A model generated the notes under the pieces. The model did no database searches and was not told the origin of the DNA. It saw nothing but the letters and a program-made list of their open reading frames with translations. 11,627 nt of DNA, taken from positions 1-11,627 of the forward strand of contig JASFYK010000027.1 in assembly GCA_030055545.1 (NCBI GenBank), written 5' to 3'. Source of the stretch: Thermoproteota archaeon (GTDB lineage Archaea > Thermoproteota > Methanomethylicia > Methanomethylicales > Methanomethylicaceae). Positions within the stretch are counted from its first letter, which is position 1; each line of letters begins with the position of its first letter. Positions 6,650-11,627 of the stretch are shown one piece after another. The position numbers and the translations under genes are program-made.

Positions 6650-7554
6650 GCCTCGCCTGGAAGTGGTTCATTGAATATCAAACCCACGGAAGCGCGCATA
6701 TGCACGGGATAAGACGGACAATCCACAGCGAGAGGAGCGAGTTCCAAGACATAGACGTCGTCGAGAGCGAGGACTATGGCAGAATGCTCCTACTCGACGG
6801 GAAGGTCCAGTCGACGGTGAGGGACGAGCACATCTACCACGAATCCCTTGTGCACCCGGCGATGGTCGCCCATGCCTCGCCGAAAGAAGTGCTCATCCTC
6901 GGCGGCGGCGAGGGTGGGACGCTCAGGGAGGTGCTCAGGCACCCTTCAGTCGAGAGGGCAGTGATGGTGGACATCGACAGGAGGGTCGTTCAGGTCTCCA
7001 AGGAGTACATGCCAGAGCTCTCAGGCGGCGCTTTTGAGGATCCTAGGGCAGAATTGGTGTTCGGCGACGGCAGGAGGTACGTTGAGGAGTGCGTGGGGGA
7101 GTTCGACGTGGCAATAGTCGACTTGACTGACCCGCTGGAGGGAGGCCCTGGAGCGATGCTCTACACGAAGGAATTCTATGCGTTGCTTTCGAGAATCCTG
7201 AAGAATGATGGAATAATGGTCACGCAGGCAACATCCACATACTATAGCGACTACTGCTTCGCGACGATCCTAAAGACTGTGGGAAGCGCCTTCCAGACGG
7301 CGGGAGGGTACCACGTCTGGGTCCCGTCGTATGATTCCACGTGGGGATTCGTCTACGGAACGAAAGGACCCGACCCCAACGGGCTAATCGGGAGGTTCGA
7401 AGAAGCCACGGCGAGGAAGGGGCTCAAATGCCTCAGGTACCTCGACGAGAAGACCTACCAGGCGCTCTTTGCCCTGCCAAAGGAACTGGTCGAAAAGATT
7501 AGGCGGTGGGAACTGGTCGCTACCGATGCAAAACCGACTTTCATGCCAGTCTAA
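6646..7554 (+). CDS. speE: Spermidine synthase family polyamine aminopropyltransferase
   Basis: SpeE transfers aminopropyl groups from decarboxylated AdoMet to putrescine, agmatine or a longer amine. The GTG at 6646 overlaps the speD stop as GTGA and follows a G-rich ribosome binding site (6632-6638), giving 302 residues, normal for the family. Visible motifs are the donor-binding GGGEGG at 86-91 followed by REVLRH, VDID at 108-111, GDGRRY at 140-145, and the catalytic loop DLTDP at 159-163, where Asp159 and Asp162 would be the proton-abstracting and amine-binding residues. EHIYHE at 61-66 provides the conserved Tyr-His. Many bacterial enzymes read GGGDGG and DSTDP; the Glu and Leu variants here are conservative. 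The amine acceptor cannot be read from sequence; archaeal enzymes often prefer agmatine or are broad. Confidence 0.93.
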   Translation: MSLAWKWFIEYQTHGSAHMHGIRRTIHSERSEFQDIDVVESEDYGRMLLLDGKVQSTVRDEHIYHESLVHPAMVAHASPKEVLILGGGEGGTLREVLRHPSVERAVMVDIDRRVVQVSKEYMPELSGGAFEDPRAELVFGDGRRYVEECVGEFDVAIVDLTDPLEGGPGAMLYTKEFYALLSRILKNDGIMVTQATSTYYSDYCFATILKTVGSAFQTAGGYHVWVPSYDSTWGFVYGTKGPDPNGLIGRFEEATARKGLKCLRYLDEKTYQALFALPKELVEKIRRWELVATDAKPTFMPV

Positions 7555-7611
7555 ACGGATGGGAGGTCAAGGAAGATAAAACAGAGTTAGTGAACAGAAG
7601 GAGAAGAGAAA

Positions 7612-7623
7612 GATTTAGAAATA
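7612..7623 (+). promoter_or_regulatory. TATA-like box of tRNA-Ser
   Basis: GATTTAGAAATA lies about 27 bases before the mature 5' end at 7645, the expected spacing for an archaeal tRNA promoter. Confidence 0.4.
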
Positions 7624-7644
7624 ACTTTGCGTATCGAAGAATGA

Positions 7645-7750
7645 GCCGGGGTGGCTGAGCGGTTAAGGCGCCGGCCTCGAGATCTTATCCACGGGACAGG
7701 CAAGCCGGTTCCCTCTCGGGGGAGCAAGGGTTCGAATCCCTTCCCCGGCG
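7645..7750 (+). tRNA. tRNA-Ser(CGA) with a 21-nt anticodon-loop intron
   Basis: The acceptor stem pairs GCCGGGG (7645-7651) with CCCCGGC (7743-7749), the discriminator is G (typical of Ser), and CCA is encoded at 7751-7753. The anticodon stem is CCGGC (7671-7675) with GCCGG (7704-7708), and the T arm is AAGGG/CCCTT (7726-7742). The long variable arm (7709-7725) makes it class II. The anticodon CGA is at 7678-7680. The stem closes only if 7682-7702 is removed, which is the canonical 37/38 position. The intron can form a relaxed bulge-helix-bulge: TCTT/GGGA inside the intron, and loop bases 7676-7679 against CAGG (7697-7700) with one C-A mismatch. After splicing the tRNA is 85 nt. Confidence 0.92.
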
Positions 7751-7824
7751 CCAATTTGGCTGTCCAAAAAAAGCTTTGAAGATGCCCTGAAGATTGGCCT
7801 TAGGCTTTTGTGCACGGTCAATAA

Positions 7825-7875
7825 AATTGTTTTATATTTTAACAGAGAAACAATTATTTAAACAAATGTTTATAT
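7825..7875 (+). promoter_or_regulatory. Operator-like inverted repeats overlapping the promoter of the winged-helix gene
   Basis: AATTGTTT (7825-7832) and AAACAATT (7848-7855) form a perfect 8-bp inverted repeat whose arms start 23 bases apart, about two helical turns. Just downstream TAAACA-AA-TGTTTA (7859-7872) is a second dyad and runs into a TATA-like TTTATAT (7869-7875). The four half-sites share AAACA/TGTTT. The TATA box would place transcription start near 7897, ahead of the TTG at 7928. Autoregulation by the adjacent winged-helix protein is inference. Confidence 0.4.
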
Positions 7876-7927
7876 GCCAGCTTTGAATAATGAAACTTGG
7901 TATTAGGCCTTTTTTGGGGTAAGGCAT

Positions 7928-8206
7928 TTGGCTCTATCAAAGCCCTTTTTCAAAGGCGTCTGTGAATTGTTAGAGCGGGCGATGTATGGCATCGATCAGA
8001 TCGAACTGGCAAAAGCCTCACCCCTAGAACTGAGAAGGAAAAAGGCAGTATTGAAGCTGCTGCTCCACAAAGGGCTTGTCAAGATAGACGTCTCCCAAGG
8101 CGAACCGATTTACAGGATTACATCTAAGGGTAGCGAGTTATTGAGAAAATATGCGGAGTTCGAGTTATACAACAGGCGTTTTGGTGCCCTAAGAGTGAAT
8201 GTGTAG
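7928..8206 (+). CDS. Small winged-helix DNA-binding protein, probable transcriptional regulator
   Basis: A 92-residue protein with archaeal winged-helix character. Helices span about 5-20, 23-31 and 33-49 (the third ending LLLHKGLVKI), followed by a two-strand wing (about 50-64, with the turn at SQGEP and the second strand IYRITSKG) and a C-terminal helix SELLRKYAEFELYNRRF. This matches the small COG3432-like regulators that dimerise through the last helix. The start is TTG at 7928 with only a weak GGGGT upstream; an in-frame ATG at 7982 would remove the first helix, so TTG is preferred. Upstream lie operator-like inverted repeats. Its last 18 bases overlap the 3' end of another small winged-helix gene on the opposite strand. 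Base composition is more AT-rich than the neighbouring housekeeping genes. No ligand or target is evident. Confidence 0.65.
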   Translation: MALSKPFFKGVCELLERAMYGIDQIELAKASPLELRRKKAVLKLLLHKGLVKIDVSQGEPIYRITSKGSELLRKYAEFELYNRRFGALRVNV

Positions 8207-8395
8207 GACGCGCTTGACTTCTTCGTCCAGGATATAGGACCCGTTGTGCCCCCTACGCACAAAATTATACTCCACCAGGAATGCGAGCGCTTCGTTTACT
8301 AACGAAATGTCAACCTTCAAGTCCTCGGATATGTCGGTGGATTTCCGCTCTTTCCCGTCGCTCAGTAGCTCCAGTATTGCGTCGAGTATTTGCAT
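8189..8395 (-). CDS. Very small winged-helix protein (68 aa)
   Basis: From the ATG at 8395 this encodes 68 residues: a first helix MQILDAILELLSDG, a helix-turn-helix (about 18-41: S-T-D-I-S-E-D-L, then D-I-S-L-V-N-E-A-L-A-F-L), and a short wing (VRRGHNGSYIL, 46-56). The layout resembles the minimal winged-helix domain of many archaeal regulators. The frame extends upstream to 8515, but the extra N-terminus crosses a strong TATA-like stretch (minus strand TTTTTATAA near 8414-8423). That box lies about 25 bases before 8395, so the mRNA is probably leaderless. It converges on and overlaps the winged-helix gene at 7928-8206. Function unknown; with no effector domain it may act as a small repressor or antagonist. 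Confidence 0.55.
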   Translation of the reverse strand: MQILDAILELLSDGKERKSTDISEDLKVDISLVNEALAFLVEYNFVRRGHNGSYILDEEVKRVLHIHS

Positions 8396-8471
8396 AAGTG
8401 CCCATAATAGTTTTTTATAAAAAATATTTAAAGAGATTTCGGTTTTTAAATCAGTACTACTAAACCTTACT
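8396..8471. promoter_or_regulatory. AT-rich divergent promoter region with two opposed TATA boxes
   Basis: A minus-strand TATA-like box at 8414-8423 points to the ATG at 8395, and a plus-strand box GTTTTTAAAT at 8442-8451 points to an ATG at 8472. Each box centre is about 25 bases from its ATG, the geometry of leaderless archaeal transcripts. Confidence 0.4.
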
Positions 8472-8729
8472 ATGAATATTGGAGTTGAGCGACCTGAAAT
8501 ATTTGTGGCTTTCATGAAGAGAAATCAAGCGAGCCGGAGTCGGTTAGCCAAACAAGAAGCTGGGCAGCAATATCTGCAGAGACAATGGCGAAAAATAATG
8601 AGTACACTAATGCATTTTAGCCGTCACTCGATCGTGGACTTTAGCCTCTTTACAACCCACTCCCTGTCCAGTGCCAGAAGAAGTGGCGCTAGCCTCGGGC
8701 CCCTATCTGAGCCTATCAGTATTCTGTAA
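8472..8729 (+). CDS. Possible leaderless small ORF, antisense at its 3' end to lysS
   Basis: The 85-codon frame begins with ATG exactly where the TATA-like box at 8442-8451 predicts transcription start. The peptide is rich in Arg, Ser, Gln and Lys (for example RLAKQEAGQQYLQRQWRK at residues 24-41) and matches no family I recognise. Its last 106 bases run antisense through the 3' end of lysS, which is clearly coding, so that part may be a shadow. The rest (8472-8623) contains nothing else I can identify. It may be a decayed gene, an untranslated RNA or chance. Confidence 0.18.
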   Translation: MNIGVERPEIFVAFMKRNQASRSRLAKQEAGQQYLQRQWRKIMSTLMHFSRHSIVDFSLFTTHSLSSARRSGASLGPLSEPISIL

Positions 8730-10246
8730 AGCACGGCGAACGCCTTGCCCGTCTCGATCCCCAGAGACCTAGCAGTCTCGAATATCCCGTTCTGGAGGTC
8801 TAACTCCGACAAGTCCCTCTCCAGCAAACCAGCCACTGAGTACACGAATTTCCGCTCTGCTTCATCGGAGATCCGAAAATCCAACTCGCCCGCCGAGATC
8901 TTAAACTTTGCCTGTGCTGGTGCGTAGAGGTTCACCCAGTTTGAGGCCATGGAAAGGCGCCCCGCCACATCGGCTGCCTCATGCTCAGAGAGAACAGGCT
9001 TCCCGTGCAGTCGGGCGGCGTACTCGACGGACTTTGCGAGGACCTTATCTCTTCCCAGGATAGACTCGAGCTGGACGATCGTTGCTGCGAAGCGGTACGG
9101 CAGCCTTGCGGGAGCGGATTCATGAGGCTTTTCCCTTACGCAGAGGGCATACAGGTCTCTGAGGTACACAATATCCTCACTGGGAGGGGGAGTCTCAATA
9201 CCATAGTAGACACGTTCGAGCCGGTCAAAGTTGTCGACGATATCGGGGATCCGCTCGGGGAGGAAGGATATATGGCGCATGGGGTCAGCCCCCAGGATCA
9301 GGTACCTCAGCGCCTCCGGCGGGGCGATTTTGAGCCATTCCAAAGGCGTGAACGTGATTCCCTTGTGGGTCTTCATCGCGTGCTCGCCTAGTGTAAGCCA
9401 TTCGTAAGAGACGCGCAGCGGCCCTCTGTACCCGAAGATCTCTTGGCAGACCTCCAAGCCCATGTCGTATGCCCCGTCCTTGACGCAGTGGTCCTTGCCT
9501 GCTGGTTCGCATGTGACCCTGAATACGGCCCATTTCGCCGACCAGTCCACACGCCAGCTGAGCTTGAGGGAGAGATTCCTAATCTTCCCCTGTCCCTTGT
9601 ACCCGCATACAGAGCAGGTGTAAGTGAGTTCGTCCCTCTCAAGGTCCCAGGAGTCGAGCTTGTTCGGGATCACCTCCTTCTTCATCGACGCGATCCTACC
9701 GCATTTTTCGCAGACCACCATCACAGGGTTCCAGTCATCAGCAGTCCCGTCCTCCTCTGGGAGGTGCAAGTATTTCCTCCTTATTGCCTTGAGCTGGTCC
9801 AGCTTCATCAGGACAGTCCTTATCGCATCTTTCATGGCAGGCTTCGTGTAGAGCTCGTGCGAATAGACGATGTTCGGAGAAAGACCGAACTCGGGCTGGC
9901 ATTTTATGAATTCGTCTGCGAAATGGTGTGCGTAGCTGCCATGGCAGCCAAAAGGGTCAGGGACAGCTGAGAGGGGTTTACCGAGCTCATCCTCGAACCC
10001 CTTCGGAACCTTCAGGCCAGCAGGTATTGACTTTATTGGATCGTAAGAGTCAATTATGAAATTGAATGTGGACTCAAGCCCCCGCCTCTCTAGCTCGCGC
10101 TGTATAGCGCTGCAGATGAACTGTTCGCGCTCAGCCCCGATGTGAATTGGGCCCGAAGGGGTCTTGCCTGTATGGATCACTATCCTCTCGTCGCCCCTCC
10201 TGACTATCTCGTCTACGATCCCCCTCACCCAATGTCCGCCGCCCAT
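8624..10246 (-). CDS. lysS: Lysyl-tRNA synthetase, class I
   Basis: Charges tRNA-Lys; the class I form is typical of archaea and some bacteria. From the ATG at 10246 there are 540 residues. That start is chosen because GAGGTG (10258-10253), overlapping the stop of the upstream gene, is six bases ahead; a GTG at 10255 lies inside this site. The N-terminus MGGGHWV fits the family opening. The HIGH motif is TGKTPSGPIHIG (26-37). Two zinc-type pairs, CEKC (179-182) and CSVC (211-214), sit in the insertion domain. The KMSKS loop usually reads K-M-S-x-S-K-G in this class; here it is AMKTHKG (290-296), followed by the normal T-P-L-E-W and APPEALRYL context. The C-terminal half is the helical anticodon-binding region. 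It follows an HD-domain gene by 10 bases, probably as one operon. Confidence 0.95.
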   Translation of the reverse strand: MGGGHWVRGIVDEIVRRGDERIVIHTGKTPSGPIHIGAEREQFICSAIQRELERRGLESTFNFIIDSYDPIKSIPAGLKVPKGFEDELGKPLSAVPDPFGCHGSYAHHFADEFIKCQPEFGLSPNIVYSHELYTKPAMKDAIRTVLMKLDQLKAIRRKYLHLPEEDGTADDWNPVMVVCEKCGRIASMKKEVIPNKLDSWDLERDELTYTCSVCGYKGQGKIRNLSLKLSWRVDWSAKWAVFRVTCEPAGKDHCVKDGAYDMGLEVCQEIFGYRGPLRVSYEWLTLGEHAMKTHKGITFTPLEWLKIAPPEALRYLILGADPMRHISFLPERIPDIVDNFDRLERVYYGIETPPPSEDIVYLRDLYALCVREKPHESAPARLPYRFAATIVQLESILGRDKVLAKSVEYAARLHGKPVLSEHEAADVAGRLSMASNWVNLYAPAQAKFKISAGELDFRISDEAERKFVYSVAGLLERDLSELDLQNGIFETARSLGIETGKAFAVLYRILIGSDRGPRLAPLLLALDREWVVKRLKSTIE

Positions 10247-10256
10247 TACCAACACC

Positions 10257-10958
10257 TCAGAGCATGCCTGAGAACTTCCTGCGCACCTCTTCGCAGCCCC
10301 CTTCCTTCTTTGCGAGGACTACCTTGAAAGGCGAGACCTCCTTCGGGAGCGTTTGAACATCCAGCCCAAGGCACTCCCTGATAATGTCCTTCGCAGCCCA
10401 GAACACCTTGTCGTTCATCTCAGCGTCCGCGTTGTCTGCAATGTGCAGGATGAGTGCCTCGATTGTCCTAGGCTCTATCGGGCTGGCGTCGCCATGGTGA
10501 GACGCCACTGCATGGATCACTTCTATGGGGAAGCGCCTGGCATAGAGCTCCCCAGTGATGAGTGAGAGGTGATCGAGCATCTCGCCAAGCTTTGACCTGT
10601 TGTACTTCCCGGGATATGCCTGGTGGTAAGTTGCGAATTTGAAGAGGTCGTGGAGAAGGCTTGCGGCGATTATGACGTCTCTATTGACTTTAACTTCGTA
10701 GATCTCCTCGACTATGTCCGCTAATGCGATCGCAAACTTTGTTGTAGAGTAGGTATGGACCACTAGTCCGCTCTCGTATGAATGGTGCCGCCGCTTGCTC
10801 GCAGGCGACTTTGAAAACTGGGTCGAGTTGGGGATCTCCAAGAAGGAGAGCCGGGGGTTCCTTATCATGTCGACTACCTTCTCCCTTAGCGAATGGTCGA
10901 CTATCTTCTCGGCGAGAGTGATGAGATCGTCTTCTTTCATCGCAACGGCACGCTTCAT
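10257..10958 (-). CDS. HD-domain metal-dependent phosphohydrolase (YhaM-like)
   Basis: A 233-residue protein with an HD superfamily core. Predicted metal ligands are His58/His59 and His68 in RRHHSYESGLVVH, the His103-Asp104 doublet in ASLLHDLFK, His154-His155 in ASHHGD, and Asp175/Asp178 in HIADNAD. The HHSYESGLVVHT signature resembles the HD domain of the bacterial 3'-5' exoribonuclease YhaM, but the OB-fold of YhaM is absent, so RNase activity is only one option; a nucleotide or cyclic-nucleotide phosphodiesterase is another. The frame is open back to an ATG at 11027, but the TATA box at 10975-10985 lies inside that version. The ATG at 10958 (nearly leaderless) is preferred, with 10940 as alternative. 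It is the first gene of an operon with lysS, whose ribosome binding site overlaps this stop codon. Confidence 0.82.
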   Translation of the reverse strand: MKRAVAMKEDDLITLAEKIVDHSLREKVVDMIRNPRLSFLEIPNSTQFSKSPASKRRHHSYESGLVVHTYSTTKFAIALADIVEEIYEVKVNRDVIIAASLLHDLFKFATYHQAYPGKYNRSKLGEMLDHLSLITGELYARRFPIEVIHAVASHHGDASPIEPRTIEALILHIADNADAEMNDKVFWAAKDIIRECLGLDVQTLPKEVSPFKVVLAKKEGGCEEVRRKFSGML

Positions 10959-10974
10959 AAGGGGAGCGAGGAGG

Positions 10975-10985
10975 TATTTAAATTT
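10975..10985 (-). promoter_or_regulatory. TATA box of the HD-lysS operon
   Basis: Minus-strand AAATTTAAATA predicts transcription start near 10954, within a few bases of the ATG at 10958 and 14 bases before the ATG at 10940. It argues against starting at 11027. Confidence 0.55.
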
Positions 10986-11044
10986 AGAATTAGAAACCTG
11001 CAAGGTGCGCTTGTCATGGCATGGCATCGGCAGTTCCGATAAGG

Positions 11045-11053
11045 TTAAAAAAG
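11045..11053 (+). promoter_or_regulatory. TATA-like box of tRNA-Leu
   Basis: TTAAAAAAG is centred about 28 bases before the mature tRNA 5' end at 11077, the standard spacing. Confidence 0.45.
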
Positions 11054-11076
11054 TGTTTGCGCCTTAATCTTGACGA

Positions 11077-11194
11077 GCGGGGATTCCCAAGCCAGGTCAA
11101 AGGGGTAGGACTGAGTGGCGGGGCGGGTTCGTCCCGATCGCCCAGGAAGCTCCTATGGCGAAGGCCTTCGTGGGTTCGAATCCCACTCCCCGCA
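11077..11194 (+). tRNA. tRNA-Leu(GAG) with a 33-nt anticodon-loop intron
   Basis: The acceptor stem pairs GCGGGGA (11077-11083) with TCCCCGC (11187-11193); the discriminator is A, typical of Leu, and CCA is encoded at 11195-11197. The D stem is CCC/GGG (11086-11104), the anticodon stem TAGGA (11106-11110) with TCCTA (11151-11155), and the T arm GTGGG/CCCAC (11170-11186). The variable arm (11156-11169) is long. The anticodon GAG lies at 11113-11115. Closing the stem requires removal of an insert, best placed at 11116-11148, between positions 36 and 37, so that G follows the anticodon. A cut at 37/38 would leave T37, which is very unusual. The intron forms a stable hairpin (GGCG/CGCC and CGGG/CCCG), and loop bases CTG pair with CAG near its 3' end. 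The spliced tRNA is 85 nt. Confidence 0.92.
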
Positions 11195-11268
11195 CCAAGA
11201 ATATTCATTATGCACATGGCTATAGAAACAAGGACTGATCGTGCTCGATTTCTCTTTCTGCGAAGCTT

Positions 11269-11294
11269 GCGGGCGGCGGTCAAGAGCTGCCCGC
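11269..11294. terminator. GC-rich hairpin between tRNA-Leu and the glyoxalase gene
   Basis: A 9-bp stem (11269-11277 with 11286-11294, one G-T pair) closes an eight-base loop. It lies 75 bases beyond tRNA-Leu and just past the stop codon of the minus-strand gene, with CTTATTTCTGT following on the plus strand. It could terminate either transcript. Archaeal termination depends mainly on T-runs, so the role is uncertain. Confidence 0.35.
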
Positions 11295-11330
11295 CGCGAC
11301 TTATTTCTGTTAGGGAACCCCAAGTCTGAC

Positions 11331-11627
11331 TCAGAATAGCTCAATCCATATTCCATTCGGGTCCTCGACGTAGAACCACCTGGCATTGTTGATCCCCATT
11401 TCCATCAAAACACGGTGACCCGCTTCCTTGAGACTACGATTAAGATCGTCCACCTTGAAAGCAAGATGATCCAGCGCTTCACCTACAGAATATTCCGTGT
11501 TGAAAGGGCTGTCTTTTTCGTAATGATTAAGCTCCAGTATTAAGCCCCCTTCAGGACTCCAATACTACAGCCTCCCCTTTAGTCCGGTCAAACCTGACTT
11601 TTTGCACAACGATCGTGTCGAGGATAC
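11331..11627 (-). pseudogene. Glyoxalase/bleomycin-resistance (VOC) family gene, frameshifted and cut by the window edge
   Basis: Reading leftward, the edge-proximal frame gives a strand-like ILDTIVVQKVRFDRTKGEAVVLES and then a TGA at 11553-11551. A second frame supplies the natural continuation, SPEGGLILELNHYEK, then ALDHLAFKVDDLNRSLKEAG and a C-terminal NARWFYVEDPNGIWIELF ending in TGA at 11333-11331. The second frame has a TAG at 11567-11565, so the break must lie between about 11554 and 11564. One extra base or two missing bases would explain it. The VOC metal ligands of the second module are visible as His in LDHLAF and Glu in WIELF. The N-terminal half lies beyond the window. It is either a recent pseudogene or a sequencing/assembly error; programmed frameshifting is less likely because no slippery sequence is seen. 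Confidence 0.75.

Noticed and set aside
7754..7824. Imperfect direct repeats around GAAGAT (7780s) and TTAGGC (7800 and 7903)
   Set aside because: They are short and diverged, with no regular spacing, so I take them as chance in an AT-rich region. No CRISPR-like repeat structure exists anywhere in the window.
8527..8548. Short similarity to tRNA-Ser near 8530 (GCCGGAGTCGGTTAGCC) as a possible attachment site
   Set aside because: The match to the tRNA 5' part needs an internal deletion and mismatches, and integrases normally duplicate the tRNA 3' end, of which I find no second copy in the islet.
8981..9970. Plus-strand open frames at 8981-9391 and 9443-9970 antisense to lysS
   Set aside because: The LysRS reading is continuous and full of family motifs; the antisense frames have no recognisable domain and reflect codon composition.
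10959..11027. N-terminal extension of the HD protein to an ATG at 11027
   Set aside because: The TATA box at 10975-10985 lies within it, so the message would start downstream of that ATG.

Overview
The window is archaeal chromosome. It encodes an Orc1/Cdc6 initiator, the small subunit (DP1) of the archaeal D-family DNA polymerase, a DUF99 protein, a pyruvoyl AdoMet decarboxylase with a propyltransferase, class I lysyl-tRNA synthetase, and two class II tRNAs with archaeal-type anticodon-loop introns. TATA boxes sit about 25 nt ahead of probable starts, and GTG/TTG starts and AGG/AGA arginine codons are common. PolD argues against classical Crenarchaeota (Sulfolobales, Thermoproteales). It fits Euryarchaeota or the Thaum-/Aig-/Bathy-/Korarchaeota side of TACK, but the lineage cannot be fixed from this sequence alone.

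Layout. (1) 1-1561: the first codons of a minus-strand gene leaving the window, a minus-strand MFS exporter, and a ~335 bp gene-free region ahead of cdc6. This region has three related 14-bp boxes resembling origin recognition boxes, two dyads and A/T tracts, so it is a candidate replication origin. (2) 1562-5107: orc1/cdc6, a DUF99 gene behind a structured leader, and convergent DP1. An initiator next to a PolD subunit recalls the cdc6-PolD clusters near oriC in Thermococcales. (3) 5143-7554: an AbrB-PhoU regulator, then the speD-speE polyamine operon. (4) 7600-8623: intron-containing tRNA-Ser(CGA), then an AT-rich islet with two small convergent winged-helix proteins and repeated operator-like half-sites. 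(5) 8624-10958: a minus-strand operon of an HD-domain hydrolase and class I lysS. (6) 11046-11627: intron-containing tRNA-Leu(GAG), a strong GC hairpin, and the 3' part of a glyoxalase-family gene with an apparent frameshift.

Most genes are ordinary archaeal housekeeping genes. SpeD makes decarboxylated AdoMet, which SpeE uses as aminopropyl donor; the HD protein and LysRS are probably cotranscribed; Orc1/Cdc6 and DP1 act in replication. I see no clear new multi-gene system. The parts most worth a second look are the possible origin, the mutually exclusive leader hairpins ahead of the DUF99 gene and the missing Asp pair in that protein, the winged-helix islet beside tRNA-Ser, the unusual KMSKS-loop sequence of LysRS, and the broken glyoxalase gene.
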